A stretch of DNA of 64,000 bases from Methanobacteriota archaeon (GCA_023396065.1 JAEWXF010000028.1:62001-126000); one strand, 5' to 3'; shown: positions 1-10,663, counted from the first letter of the stretch. Notes: a model not told the origin generated them from the letters alone. Made by a program: numbers and translations.

Positions 1-1
1 G

Positions 2-3000
2 GCAGCTATCGATCTCTCCGGTTATGACAACTGGGTGCCGATTGGTAACTACAATTATGGCCATCTGGCATTTACAGGCAGCCTCGACGGAGACGGACAT
101 ATAATCAGTAATCTGTACAGTTGGCAACCAATGTCCTCTGACTCTGGAACTGGATTGTTTGCCTCGATTAAGGGTGCAACTCTCAGTGACATCACCCTGA
201 GTAACGTAAATATCTCGGGGGGATATCATGTAGGAGCTCTCGTCGGCGGAGGGACGTCAAGATGGGTCTATGAGACTGAATCCTACATTCCAAATACGAT
301 TGAAAACTGTCATGTTTTGTATGGAACTGCTGCCGGCTATGGACGTGTTGGTGGGATTGCAGGATTATATGGCGGCATCATTCGTTCCTCATGTGCTGAT
401 GTCATTGTATCTGGTGTCTACAATGATTCCAGTGCAGCTGGGGGTTTGATTGGTTATGGTGCTGGAGACATTTATTCTCCGCTCATCGTTGACAACTGTT
501 CCGTGTCTGGTATAGTGTCTGCTCCAGATCTCTCTGGTGTTGGCGGACTAATTGGACTGACCTATGAGGGCAGTTTTACCAACAGTTTCGCCACAGGGCA
601 GGTTGATGGTGGTCAGGGTGTTGGCGGTCTCATCGGCATGGCCTACTCTGGAAATAACTCCATCAGTAACTGTTTTGCCACAGGTAATGTGTTTACCACA
701 GGTGAGAATTCCGGAGGACTGTTGGGATATACTGATCATGTATCGGTGAACAACAGCTATGCCACCGGTGATGTTTTCGGAGGCAGAACTGTAGGAGGTC
801 TTGTTGGTGGTGCTTCAAACTGTCAGGCAATGGAGTACTGTTACGTCCTTGGGAATGTTACCGGTTCAGATTTGATTGGTGGTCTTGTCGGATCGATCTC
901 TTCGTGTCCCTCGCTTACTGGGTGTGTTGCGTTAAATCCGTATGTGAACACCACTGATTCATCCATCTATCAGATTGGCCGTATTTCGGGAAGTCAGTAC
1001 AACGTCACCCCAGTGAACTGTTCTGCCTGGATTGATATCGGGACAAACCGTGAATATGGGCTTTCAGGTGGGGGTGGACTGATTGCTTATCAGCCTGAGA
1101 TCTGGGATACCTTCGGCAGTACAGGTGTCTGGGAAAACTGGGACCCCGCCATCTGGAAACTCCCGGAGGACAATGCAGACTACCGGCTTCCGGTACTGCA
1201 GTGGCAGGAGTCAACCGAAGGGTTTGCGGCACCGCATCTTGCGGAATACTCCTATCCCGAACTCAGACTTCGTGCACTCACAGGGGATGAAACCAACCTG
1301 ATATCTGTCGACGGAAAAGAAGTAAAAACCTCAGATCCCTTTGTTCTCATCATCGACTCGCAGGCTGGCGGATCTCCCATGGTGAATGTCATCTTCACCA
1401 CGCCTTCCGGGGGTAAAACAACATCATTTGGAGAAATGTCCTGTTCGAACATCTCCCTGGATCGGAAAAGCACGCCTGTTCCCTGCATTTTGAATCAGGC
1501 CGAACCCGGAACCTATACCGCGACAGCGTACTACACCTATCCGGAAATTCTTGCACAGTACGCCCCGCAGTCCAATGAGATCAGTTTCACCGTCGTAGAA
1601 TCCATAATCCCGGTTCCCGATTTTCAGGGATCAGGAACCGTCAGCAGTCCGTATCTGATTACCTCTCCCGAAGACCTCGCCCTCCTATCTGATGCCGTGG
1701 GCAATGGAACCTCGTTCCGTGATACCCACTTCCGTCTTGCAAATGACATCGATCTCTCCGGCTATGAAAACTGGAAACCGATCGGCACATTTTACTCAAC
1801 ACAGTACAACGACACGGACAGCTGGAACACAGAATGGTACAACCAATTCGTCTTCCTGCAAACAGAAACCCCCTTCTCCGGAATCTTTGACGGTGCCGGG
1901 CACAGCATCCGCAACCTTTCCCTCAACGTCTCCGGATATGGAAACACAACGTCTTTCGTATTCATGGAAAACGTGGGTCTCTTCGGTCTCGTCACAGACT
2001 CGGTACTCACCAACCTCTCCATAGAAAACATGCAGATCGTTGCATACTGGAGTGCCGGAGGTCTCGCTGGTAGTGCATCCGATTCAGTCATCGACAACTG
2101 CAGTACCACAGGCTATATCAAAGCCGGAAACGGACTTGGCGCACTGATCGGCAATGCGTTCAATACCACGATCAGCCGGTGCAGCATCGATGCAACCGTT
2201 GACGGCGGTCCCGGCTGCAACATTGGCGGTATGATCGGTCAGGCTATCGGAAACAGCACACTAACCCGGTGTTCTGCCGAAGGCAACGTTACCGGTCAGG
2301 CACAGGTAGGCGGTCTTGTCGGTCAGATCGGAGGATTCATGCAGGATGACGGAGTCTGCAGCATCACCGACTGTTACTTCGCAGGAAATCTTATCGGCAC
2401 ATCAGACGTCGGAGGTCCCACCATCGGCGGCATAGCCGGCAGTGTAGATGGCACGAACATCACCCGCTGCTACACGGTAGGTACCATCAGCACCCTCATC
2501 TCCGGGACTCAGCCGCTGTCGGCCAACTACGGCGGTCTTGTTGGGCCGCAGTACTCAGGGTCCGTTGAAGACTCAGTTGCTCTCATCCAGTACATCCAGT
2601 TCCCGGGTGACATCTCAGAGCTTCACCGGGTTGCCGCATACAGCCGGGGTCTCCTTGACAACAACCATGCCTGGGACGGAATGCATGACACCCACAATCC
2701 GCTCCCGGCAGGAAATACCAGCAGCATTGACGGTGCCTCGGTCACCTCAGAAGAAATCTGGAACAATCCGGCATTCTACACCAAACTTGGCTGGAACTTC
2801 GGCACTGTATGGACCATGGGAACTTCGGCTGATTATCGTCTCCCGGTTCTCAGAAACCAGCCGGAACCGGCCGTTGATGCTTCATATCTGGCTCCCGAAA
2901 ACTGGCTTCCGGAAAACAGCATCACCCTGATTCCCCGCTGGAACTTCATCTCGGTTTCAAAAACACTTGCCCCCGGAAACAACACCGCAGAAGTACTGTT

Positions 3001-3421
3001 CGGTGGCCTTGACACCGGCGGTCGTGCCCCGCTTGCCTATGATGCGAACACCTCTCAGTGGTATTCCGTTTCCGGCAGTGAGATCATCCGCCCGCAGAAC
3101 GGCTACTGGATTTACACCACTGCCCCCTCCGAGATTCAGCTTGTTTTCCCGGACACTCCGGGACTCCCTGCCGCAAAAATTCTCTATCCCGGATGGAATG
3201 CGATCGGTCTCGCCTCTGCCTACCCGACACCGGCAGCGAATGCTCTCGCGGGAACCTCGTGGAGAACACTTCTGCCGTGGAACGTCGCCGCAGGTGTCTG
3301 GGATCCTGCGATCATCAACGGAGGTACCGGAGGAAACAGCGCTGAGCGGATGATGACCACCGGCAACGGTTACTGGCTCTACGTAACAGAAGGGGGTGTC
3401 TTTCCGGGACTCACCGCATAG
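2..3421 (+). CDS. GLUG-repeat surface/adhesin-like protein, 5' end outside window
   Basis: The reading frame is already open at the window edge (Ala-Ala-Ile-Asp-Leu-Ser), so the true start and any signal peptide lie upstream; the GTG at 35 is an internal Val codon. Two copies of a block of type DLSGYxNWxPIG followed by FxGxxDGxGHxIxNL occur near nt 11-140 and 1749-1930. Each is followed by many short Gly-rich GLUG-like repeats (GGLVG, GGLIG, with N/DCxATG spacers), expected to form a beta-helix-like stalk. A beta-sandwich segment lies between them (nt 1290-1600). The last ~165 residues form a domain (PRWNFISVSKTLAPG ... GNGYWLYV) also found at the end of the next gene. GLUG repeats are known from bacterial and archaeal adhesins. 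I infer an extracellular, cell-surface role; the ligand is unknown. No transmembrane anchor is visible at the C terminus. Confidence 0.85.
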   Translation, partial: AAIDLSGYDNWVPIGNYNYGHLAFTGSLDGDGHIISNLYSWQPMSSDSGTGLFASIKGATLSDITLSNVNISGGYHVGALVGGGTSRWVYETESYIPNTIENCHVLYGTAAGYGRVGGIAGLYGGIIRSSCADVIVSGVYNDSSAAGGLIGYGAGDIYSPLIVDNCSVSGIVSAPDLSGVGGLIGLTYEGSFTNSFATGQVDGGQGVGGLIGMAYSGNNSISNCFATGNVFTTGENSGGLLGYTDHVSVNNSYATGDVFGGRTVGGLVGGASNCQAMEYCYVLGNVTGSDLIGGLVGSISSCPSLTGCVALNPYVNTTDSSIYQIGRISGSQYNVTPVNCSAWIDIGTNREYGLSGGGGLIAYQPEIWDTFGSTGVWENWDPAIWKLPEDNADYRLPVLQWQESTEGFAAPHLAEYSYPELRLRALTGDETNLISVDGKEVKTSDPFVLIIDSQAGGSPMVNVIFTTPSGGKTTSFGEMSCSNISLDRKSTPVPCILNQAEPGTYTATAYYTYPEILAQYAPQSNEISFTVVESIIPVPDFQGSGTVSSPYLITSPEDLALLSDAVGNGTSFRDTHFRLANDIDLSGYENWKPIGTFYSTQYNDTDSWNTEWYNQFVFLQTETPFSGIFDGAGHSIRNLSLNVSGYGNTTSFVFMENVGLFGLVTDSVLTNLSIENMQIVAYWSAGGLAGSASDSVIDNCSTTGYIKAGNGLGALIGNAFNTTISRCSIDATVDGGPGCNIGGMIGQAIGNSTLTRCSAEGNVTGQAQVGGLVGQIGGFMQDDGVCSITDCYFAGNLIGTSDVGGPTIGGIAGSVDGTNITRCYTVGTISTLISGTQPLSANYGGLVGPQYSGSVEDSVALIQYIQFPGDISELHRVAAYSRGLLDNNHAWDGMHDTHNPLPAGNTSSIDGASVTSEEIWNNPAFYTKLGWNFGTVWTMGTSADYRLPVLRNQPEPAVDASYLAPENWLPENSITLIPRWNFISVSKTLAPGNNTAEVLFGGLDTGGRAPLAYDANTSQWYSVSGSEIIRPQNGYWIYTTAPSEIQLVFPDTPGLPAAKILYPGWNAIGLASAYPTPAANALAGTSWRTLLPWNVAAGVWDPAIINGGTGGNSAERMMTTGNGYWLYVTEGGVFPGLTA

Positions 3422-3429
3422 CCCCGGAA

Positions 3430-3450
3430 AACACCGGTGGGAACGGTGTT
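3430..3450 (+). terminator. Possible hairpin terminator after GLUG gene
   Basis: A perfect 7-bp inverted repeat (AACACCG / CGGTGTT, 7-nt loop) starts 8 bp after the stop codon. No T-run follows, so it may be a 3'-end structure rather than a true terminator. The rest of the gap to the next start (3523) shows nothing else clear. Confidence 0.3.
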
Positions 3451-3522
3451 CAGCATTGCTCCCCGTTCCCCCTGCACAAATCCCGGAACATTCATTTCCG
3501 AAAAAACTTTGAGGAAAAAATC

Positions 3523-6306
3523 ATGAAACGATCAACACTAACCCTGATAATCGCCGCACTCCTGTTGCTTGCGGCGTTCATCTGCCCGGTATCGGCAGCT
3601 CGTACCGTCATGTCAGGCGGTGACGCCTTCGTCTATGAGATCATTGTAATTCCCGACGCCAACGGTTCACCGCTGATAAAATATTCCGGAGATGCAACTC
3701 CTGTTGTACTCAACACCATTAGTGGAACCTCTTACGGATCCTACGACCTGCTGGAAGAAGCTGTCGGGACCTATACCGGCACGTATTACTATAACGGTGA
3801 TCCGAGGACTGGTGGTAACACCATTAACATCTGGTACCCTGAGATGTCCCTGAAGGCATACCTAGGTGCATTCTCGTTTGATACCATTGATGGTAAGACG
3901 ATTACCAAGAGTAGTGATGTCCGCTTCGTTGTTGAGTCCCCGAAAGTCGGTGCTGCCAGCACTGCCACTGCAGCTGGTGGCCTGAACCCCGTCGTCCGGA
4001 TACTCTTCACGACCCCTGTTGGTGGTAAGACCACTGATTTCGGTGTTAACATAAATGGTGCCACAGTAAGCTTTGACAACCTGTACTTCAACGGAAGCGT
4101 TCAGATCATCTCTCCTGTTGCAAAACCTGGAGACGATACAAACGCAGGAACCTACGTTGCACAGGCTGAATTCAAGGGTGCAGACTCCTCAACCGGAACA
4201 TTCCCCGGAATTCCGGACAAATACAAAAAATCCAACACGATATCCTTTACCATTCAAAGCGACACAGTAACGCTGACTGCAAACAAAGACACCGTTATCC
4301 GCAGCAATCCCTTTACGGTTGTAATTCAGGGAACTGCACAGACACTCTACTTTGTCCACCTTGAAAATAACGCCGCATCTCGCACCCCGGAACTTCAGCC
4401 GGGACAGAACGGCATGCGGTCCGGTCCCAACTTCATGACCATCCCGGAAGACATCTATGATCTGCATAATGATCCGGCAACATGGGCATACTTTAGTACT
4501 GATGCATCAGGTAGACGAACTGTCCAGTACAACACCTACCCGGATACAGAACCCATTACCTACACCATCAAAGCAATCAAAGTCTCCACACAGGATGGCG
4601 TAACATATTCCACAGAGCCGTGGTATGACACAACAGAAGTCACCGTTGAACGTGGTGAAGTAACCATCACCGCATCGGAGGACCGCAACTACTACCTCGG
4701 TGATAAAATCAAGCTCACCGGAACCAACACTGACAGTACTGATATTTTCCTGTTCATCACCGGCCCGCAGATGCTTTCCGACGGTCAGATGCTGACCGTA
4801 CTCCCGGACAACAGAGAGGCAGGAACCCTCCGGTATGGCGACGTCCTCGTCAAAACAGACAACACCTGGGAATACACCTGGGACACCGCAGGTCTCCCGC
4901 TTGAAACAGACATCTACACAATCTATGCAACCTCCGTTCTCACCAACGGAAAATCCTTCGCCCCGGCCTACAACGAAACGACTGGAGAATCCAGTGCAGC
5001 ATTGCAGGACTCAACCTATGCAACCCTTGCGCTGAACTTCAACGACCCCTACCTCACCGCAACAGCATCAGGGACCGCCCTCTCTCAGGGAGGAAAGATC
5101 ACCGTCACCGGGGAAGCAACCGGCAGTCCGCAGGTACTCAAAATGTACATCTTCGGCCCGGACTACTATGCATCCCAGCTGCTGAACCTCAAAAAAGACG
5201 GCACCTATGAGAGCAACCTCTATATCAGTTCCAACCTTTCTGATGAGTACTCCATCGTCATAGAGCATCCGGGTCTGAACGGCCTTTTCGGCGTCATCGA
5301 AAACAGAACCCCTGATAATCAGATAACTCTCGCCACTCTCTCCCCAATGGGAAGCACATCACATTCATTCATTGTCTGGGGCAGTAACAAACTCTCCGGA
5401 GCAAATGCAGCTGATGCTCTCTCCAAAATGATCGACGGTGCTGAAATCGACGACATCTACCAGAACATCCTCGTCACCATTGAACAGCCCTGGGTCCTGA
5501 TCAACAACCCGGGAACCCACGTCCCCGGGACAGCAGTCACCCTTGACGGAACCACCAATCTCGGTGCCGGAGAACAGATGCTGATCAAAGTCATACCTCC
5601 CGCGACCGCGACTGGAAAATCCGGAACCTCACAGTTCGTCACCGTTGCAAAGGGTGATGACACCTCCAACAGCTGGTCACTTACCGTCAGCACCACCGGA
5701 TGGGACCTCGGAGAGTACCAGATCAACGCAACCGGCATTGAGAATGAATGTTTTGCATCTGCATCACTCTCCCTCGTGTCTCGTGTCAGCTCACCCGATA
5801 CACTCATTCTAACCCCCGGCTGGAACTTCATCTCAGTTCCAAAAACCCTTGCTCCGGGCAGCAACACCGCTGCAACACTCTTCAAAGATGTAGACACTGA
5901 CAATCACGCCCCGCTTGCCTACGACGCCGAAAAATCATCATGGGTTACCCTCGCGGGAACTGACATCATCAAACCCATGACCGGTATCTGGGTATATGCA
6001 GCCGCATCTGCGGCAGTACCGCTCAGCTACCCGGACCCGTTCACCGTTGTTCCGGCAGTAAAGAATGTCTACCCCGGCTGGAACGCAGTCGGTCTCTCCG
6101 CTGACTACGCCACTGCCGCAGAAAATGCCCTCGCCGGAACATCCTGGAGAACACTTCTCCCGTGGAACGTTCCCGCAGGCAAATGGGATGCCGCAATCAT
6201 CAATGGCGGAACAGGTGCAAACAGCCCGGAAAGACTCATGACCACCGGCAACGGTTACTGGCTCTACATCAGTGAAGCCGGAACCCTCACAGGATTCACC
6301 GCATGA
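3523..6306 (+). CDS. Secreted S-layer-like protein with repeated beta-sandwich domains
   Basis: The 927-aa product opens with a clear Sec signal peptide (MKRSTLTLIIAALLLLAAFICPVSA, predicted cut after the last Ala). The mature N terminus (ARTVMSGGDAFVYE) recalls the start of DUF3821-type S-layer proteins of Methanomicrobiales. Repeated segments of the form YLGDKIKLTGTNTDS..IFLFITGP, then ALSQGGKITVTGEATGS..LKMYIFGP, then VPGTAVTLDGTTNLGAGE match the tandem beta-sandwich units seen in that family. The last ~165 residues (TPGWNFISVPKTLAPG to GNGYWLYI) are a close paralogue of the C-terminal domain of the upstream gene. There is no C-terminal membrane helix, so attachment may be through that shared domain. 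Its stop overlaps the next start by 4 bp (ATGA), indicating co-translation. The DUF3821 assignment is tentative; an extracellular structural role is well supported. Confidence 0.8.
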   Translation: MKRSTLTLIIAALLLLAAFICPVSAARTVMSGGDAFVYEIIVIPDANGSPLIKYSGDATPVVLNTISGTSYGSYDLLEEAVGTYTGTYYYNGDPRTGGNTINIWYPEMSLKAYLGAFSFDTIDGKTITKSSDVRFVVESPKVGAASTATAAGGLNPVVRILFTTPVGGKTTDFGVNINGATVSFDNLYFNGSVQIISPVAKPGDDTNAGTYVAQAEFKGADSSTGTFPGIPDKYKKSNTISFTIQSDTVTLTANKDTVIRSNPFTVVIQGTAQTLYFVHLENNAASRTPELQPGQNGMRSGPNFMTIPEDIYDLHNDPATWAYFSTDASGRRTVQYNTYPDTEPITYTIKAIKVSTQDGVTYSTEPWYDTTEVTVERGEVTITASEDRNYYLGDKIKLTGTNTDSTDIFLFITGPQMLSDGQMLTVLPDNREAGTLRYGDVLVKTDNTWEYTWDTAGLPLETDIYTIYATSVLTNGKSFAPAYNETTGESSAALQDSTYATLALNFNDPYLTATASGTALSQGGKITVTGEATGSPQVLKMYIFGPDYYASQLLNLKKDGTYESNLYISSNLSDEYSIVIEHPGLNGLFGVIENRTPDNQITLATLSPMGSTSHSFIVWGSNKLSGANAADALSKMIDGAEIDDIYQNILVTIEQPWVLINNPGTHVPGTAVTLDGTTNLGAGEQMLIKVIPPATATGKSGTSQFVTVAKGDDTSNSWSLTVSTTGWDLGEYQINATGIENECFASASLSLVSRVSSPDTLILTPGWNFISVPKTLAPGSNTAATLFKDVDTDNHAPLAYDAEKSSWVTLAGTDIIKPMTGIWVYAAASAAVPLSYPDPFTVVPAVKNVYPGWNAVGLSADYATAAENALAGTSWRTLLPWNVPAGKWDAAIINGGTGANSPERLMTTGNGYWLYISEAGTLTGFTA

Positions 6307-7070
6307 ACCACGCACACATCATCAAAACACTGGCAGGATGTCTCATCCTCGCCCTCCTCTTCATAGGAACAGCAGCAGCAGCCGAGGAAATCCCGCCGCT
6401 GCCTGCCCAGTATTACGGAACCGTAGCAATTGATAAAACTCCTGCCCCTGTGGGAACCGTCATCACCGCAAAAATCGGAGATACGGTCATAGGCACACTC
6501 ACCCTGACAGAAGCAGGAAAACTTGGCAGCTCCGGAACATTCGGAGAAAAACTTCTGGCCGGTCCCGCCTCTCAGGATGTCGAAGGTAAGACAATCACAT
6601 TCTGGATCGGGGATGTTGCAGCCACAGAAACAACCACCTTCAAAGCAGGGGATGCAGCAGAAATCACCTTAACGTTCAGCGGAGCCATCGTATCCCCGCA
6701 GCCGTCCGCCTCTGTTGCTCCATCACAGACCACCGGTACAACCGCTCCTGCCAGCAGCTCCGGAGGCAGTACCTCTGACTCGTCCTCCGCATCTCAGGGT
6801 TCCGCAGCTCTCCCTGAACAGACGGGAATCAGCGCACCGGTAGAAACATCAGACAAGCAGGGGACCACAAATCCTGAATCTCCGCCCTCCTCCGGCAACA
6901 CACCGGTTGTCACAGTCGGTACAACAAACATCCCGACAGAAACTGCCACCAAAGAAACACCATCTGCACCACAGACCACACAGGCTCCGGTACCTCTGCT
7001 TGGTATCTTCGCCGGGTTTGCGGCTGCATTGTATCTCAGAAATCGCACACGGAGTGTAACAGAATCATGA
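6303..7070 (+). CDS. Secreted, C-terminally anchored protein with PPLPAQYYGT domain
   Basis: The 255-aa product has a signal peptide (LAGCLILALLFIGTAAAA) and then a ~105-aa beta-rich domain starting EEIPPLPAQYYGTVAIDKT. The same domain begins the next protein. A ~100-residue Ser/Thr/Pro-rich linker follows, likely glycosylated. The C terminus is a single hydrophobic helix (VPLLGIFAGFAAALYL) followed by RNRTR, the layout of archaeal C-terminally anchored or sorted surface proteins. It overlaps both neighbours by ATGA (6303-6306 and 7067-7070), so the three genes probably form one translationally coupled operon. The domain occurs in methanogen surface proteins, but I do not know a biochemical function for it. 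A partner or scaffold for the downstream protein is an inference. Confidence 0.75.
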   Translation: MNHAHIIKTLAGCLILALLFIGTAAAAEEIPPLPAQYYGTVAIDKTPAPVGTVITAKIGDTVIGTLTLTEAGKLGSSGTFGEKLLAGPASQDVEGKTITFWIGDVAATETTTFKAGDAAEITLTFSGAIVSPQPSASVAPSQTTGTTAPASSSGGSTSDSSSASQGSAALPEQTGISAPVETSDKQGTTNPESPPSSGNTPVVTVGTTNIPTETATKETPSAPQTTQAPVPLLGIFAGFAAALYLRNRTRSVTES

Positions 7071-10000
7071 ACTACAAACTACTCATAGGAGTCCTTCTCC
7101 TAATTACCGTTCTGTTTACCGGAACAGCAGCAGCGGATGCCACAGAGATCCCGCCGCTGCCTGCCCAGTATTACGGAACCATACTCATTGACGGGAAGCC
7201 GGCCACTGTCGGCACCACAATTACTGCACAGATCGGAAACGAAACCGTTGGAACCATCACAACCACCGAACCGGGAGTGTTTGGAAGTTCCGGCACCTTC
7301 GGGGCAAAACTACTCGTTGCTCCCGCATCCTCCGATGCCGAGGGAAAAGAGGTCATATTCAAAACAGGAAAATCTCTCGCTCAGGAAACCATCAACTTCT
7401 CCGCGGGTGACGCCCGGAAAATCTCCCTGAATTTCCTCTCCGAAAACTCCCTCCTCATCTCACTGCGCATGCCTGACACCATCCTTGCAGATCGGCCCGC
7501 AAATGCATCCGTTCAGATCACCAGTATGGTTCCGCTCACCGCATGTATTCTCACGCTGACGGATCAAAACAATAAAACTCTCTGGGAAGAAACCATCAAC
7601 GACGGCAGCCTTCGTTGGAGCTCAACCGGCATACCGGTAACCCTGATTGAAGGGACACACACCCTGACACTTACCGCTCAAAACAGTGACATAACTGCTA
7701 CCTCCTCCTTACAGGTTAAAGCAATCGCCTATCTACTCGAGATTACCTTGGACAACAAAGCAGCATGGAACGCCCTGTATCCACCGGACGGATACAACCT
7801 GACCGCATACAAAGGAAGTTCTGCGGTCTTTGGAACCTACTACACCTCCAACACTGAAAATGTCATCGACTACACCATCGACTTTGGAGAAAACATCACT
7901 AAAATCTTTGGAGCCGGCACCGAAAACCCGATCTCCGGTTCCATCCTTGCGGCAAACTCCAGCAGCAATCTTCTCTCCTGTCAGTCTCCCACAGTATCTG
8001 ATGTAGGAACCTACCCGTATACCATCACTCTCTCTTATGCTGAGACCACCGCATCTGTATCCGGGAATCTTGCAATCGTAGACACCATGCTTGACATCAA
8101 AGTCCTGGAATCCGGAACTCTCAGCCGGGATGAAACTTCGAAAACCATCGGAAATCTTGCGGTTTACAACCGTGCCGACTCTGACAAAACATCCCGGAAA
8201 CTTGACATTGCTGTATCTGCCGGACCCGAAGGTAGAGTACTTCAGGGACTGGAGTATCTGCTCGGCTATCCCCATGAATGCCCGGAACAGGTATCAAGTC
8301 CTCTGCTTGCCGGTCTCTATACCAAACAGCATTATCAGGTAAACGGCCTGCTCAATAACAACCTGAACACCACTGTTCGCAGTGCTGCCAAAACTGCCAT
8401 CAACGATTATCTTGCCTCACCAAACGGATATGACGCCCAGCACATCAACGGTGTCGGCACAAACAGCGGAGGCTGGGCCTGGAAAACATCCTCGATGCCA
8501 TCTGTTCTGTACACCGCATATCCCATGTACTCCATCGCAGTCCTGATGAAAGACATGAACACTGATCCAGACTTCTGGACCAATAAAAATGAAATCAACC
8601 TTGCGGGAATCGATCTGAACAAATCCACCGAATGGCTGCATGATCATCAGATTCGGTGGAACAGTGCGTCTGGATATCTCAGTATGAACCAGTATCTCGC
8701 AGTTCAGGCACTGAACGAAGCATATCCGTATCTTTCTGACGATGCAAAAACAACCGCACGTACTCTGTTATCTGACACTGCAGAGAAATTGAGTGCATCC
8801 CGCCCATCCTCATCAGACACTTGGAGTAGTGTTTATCATCTGATCAGCCTGTCTCTCGCGAACGAAATACTGCAGGATAGTTCACTGAACACAAAAATCA
8901 CCGAATATGCCGAAGCTGTCAACTCCACAGCCATGGAAGAGGGGTCACTCCTCTTCGATAATGAATACACTGCCCTTGCAGTATACGGTCTGACTCTCGC
9001 TGACGACAACGTGGCACCCCGTTACACCGATACCGTCAATGCAGGAGTTTCTGCCCTTGTCGATAGTTATGGTACAGGCGGACGCTGGTATTCCACTTAC
9101 ACCACAGCTCTGGCCGTCCGTGCTCTGAACACTGCGGCTGATGCAGAAAATCTGGATGGAAACTGGCAAATTACCGTGAAGATTGGTGACTTGGAACAAA
9201 CCCTGATAGTGAACGCAACCAACCCAGCAAACAAAATTACCCTGTCCGGAGTCATACTCAATGACCTGTATGGTGACACCCCCGCCAATTTGTACCTCCC
9301 GATCACTGTATCCAAACAGCCCGGACTGAAAACGATCGTCTCCATAGACAGTATGGAGAAGGTTCCCAAGAGTACTGTTCTAGGATATGGTTCCTTTATG
9401 ACTGAAATCCCAGCCGAACATATTGATCCACTTGCTCCGGAGAATGAACTCCTTCTCACTGTCCCTGCCCAGGGTCCATTCCCGGTAGGAGAACAGTTCG
9501 TTAAATTCACTGCCCTAAGTAAAGAGAATCAGGATGTTATGATTCTGACTATCTTTACCGGAGAAGAAAAAAAAGTGAAATTCAATACCACTAAGTACGG
9601 AACCAACGGGTCCGCAGCATACTATGAGGAGGACTCTCATATTGTCCACAAGTATGACCCGAACACAGGTACTCTCTATGTCTATCCGGGTTCTGACAAT
9701 CAGGACGAACCTTCGCTTATCGGTGGCACAGAAAATACCTTCTATGTACCGCTTGAGTTCACTGGTGTTGGCAGCGCAAACATCGAAGCGCGGCTTGCCC
9801 CGATGAGTAACGATATGTGGATGGCCGAAACCAGTGCCGATATTCGAATTGTAGGTACCGGTAACCTTACCCTGCATATCTATTCCGCAGCAGGGACCGA
9901 GTACCTTCCGGGAACCCAGGAGCCGAAGATTATCATTACCAATGAAAATGGTGATACTGTTGATTCAAACCGCTTGTCAGAGATCCCTGAAGGTACCTAT

Positions 10001-10645
10001 GACATTACCATCATCTGTGACGGCGTCTCCGCAGAAATTCCGGATTTGGACATACAGGCAGGCAGTATCCAGACGTACAGTATCTACTTTGTACAGCCGG
10101 AACCGGTGATTCTCACGGGAGACACAAAGTACACGTCTGCCCAGTCTTCATCAGAACCGGAAATAACCCTTATCGCAAATACGGTAGAAGACGGAACATG
10201 GAGTGCAATCGTACCCGCCAACGTCACGTATCAGCTGTCTCCGTCCTCACTTGCGGAACTTCGCGCGCCTGAAATCTCCCATGCCAACAAAACCATCACT
10301 CTGACCGAAAAGGTCAATGTGACAAAGTATGCAGGAGGGACTGCATCCTTTGTTGCGGCTTCTGTTGCTCAGGATGGAACAGTCACCGTATCCGGTGACG
10401 TCAGTGATGCGTCCCTGCTGCAGGTCAGCTTTATCGGCAGACCGCTTGGAGATGTAACCGGTGATGGAACAGCAAATATCATTGATGCATCTGCCATTGC
10501 TCAGTACACAGTACATCTAAAATCATTTGATGATGTTTCTTTGTTCTATGCAGATTGTATTGGAACTGGAGTAAACATCATTGATGCATCCGCTATTGCC
10601 CAGTATACAGTACATCTGGTAGATGAACACTATCGCAAAATTTAA
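7067..10645 (+). CDS. Secreted alpha-2-macroglobulin-like protein with C-terminal dockerin
   Basis: The 1192-aa product has a signal peptide (LLIGVLLLITVLFTGTAAA) followed by the PPLPAQYYGT domain shared with the gene before it. The middle (~residues 380-720) resembles the helical thioester domain of alpha-2-macroglobulins. It contains LEYLLGYPHECPEQVSS, with Cys405 and Gln408 in the place of the CxEQ thioester pair, then alternating helices with YxxxALAVYGL and YSTYTTALAVRAL. The C terminus (from about residue 1127) is a dockerin: GDVTGDGTANIIDASAIAQY and a second calcium-loop repeat GVNIIDASAIAQY. Family knowledge: these proteins trap proteases or other molecules covalently, and dockerins bind cohesins non-covalently. 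A cohesin-like gene begins 18 bp downstream, so I infer cell-surface docking. Thioester reactivity is inferred from the motif alone. Confidence 0.82.
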   Translation: MNYKLLIGVLLLITVLFTGTAAADATEIPPLPAQYYGTILIDGKPATVGTTITAQIGNETVGTITTTEPGVFGSSGTFGAKLLVAPASSDAEGKEVIFKTGKSLAQETINFSAGDARKISLNFLSENSLLISLRMPDTILADRPANASVQITSMVPLTACILTLTDQNNKTLWEETINDGSLRWSSTGIPVTLIEGTHTLTLTAQNSDITATSSLQVKAIAYLLEITLDNKAAWNALYPPDGYNLTAYKGSSAVFGTYYTSNTENVIDYTIDFGENITKIFGAGTENPISGSILAANSSSNLLSCQSPTVSDVGTYPYTITLSYAETTASVSGNLAIVDTMLDIKVLESGTLSRDETSKTIGNLAVYNRADSDKTSRKLDIAVSAGPEGRVLQGLEYLLGYPHECPEQVSSPLLAGLYTKQHYQVNGLLNNNLNTTVRSAAKTAINDYLASPNGYDAQHINGVGTNSGGWAWKTSSMPSVLYTAYPMYSIAVLMKDMNTDPDFWTNKNEINLAGIDLNKSTEWLHDHQIRWNSASGYLSMNQYLAVQALNEAYPYLSDDAKTTARTLLSDTAEKLSASRPSSSDTWSSVYHLISLSLANEILQDSSLNTKITEYAEAVNSTAMEEGSLLFDNEYTALAVYGLTLADDNVAPRYTDTVNAGVSALVDSYGTGGRWYSTYTTALAVRALNTAADAENLDGNWQITVKIGDLEQTLIVNATNPANKITLSGVILNDLYGDTPANLYLPITVSKQPGLKTIVSIDSMEKVPKSTVLGYGSFMTEIPAEHIDPLAPENELLLTVPAQGPFPVGEQFVKFTALSKENQDVMILTIFTGEEKKVKFNTTKYGTNGSAAYYEEDSHIVHKYDPNTGTLYVYPGSDNQDEPSLIGGTENTFYVPLEFTGVGSANIEARLAPMSNDMWMAETSADIRIVGTGNLTLHIYSAAGTEYLPGTQEPKIIITNENGDTVDSNRLSEIPEGTYDITIICDGVSAEIPDLDIQAGSIQTYSIYFVQPEPVILTGDTKYTSAQSSSEPEITLIANTVEDGTWSAIVPANVTYQLSPSSLAELRAPEISHANKTITLTEKVNVTKYAGGTASFVAASVAQDGTVTVSGDVSDASLLQVSFIGRPLGDVTGDGTANIIDASAIAQYTVHLKSFDDVSLFYADCIGTGVNIIDASAIAQYTVHLVDEHYRKI

Positions 10646-10663
10646 TAAAACAGTGAAGAGAAC

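Noticed and set aside
35..37. GTG at 35 as the start of the GLUG protein.
   Set aside because: The frame is open and in-family upstream to the window edge, and the later paralogous block shows this Val/Lys position is internal.
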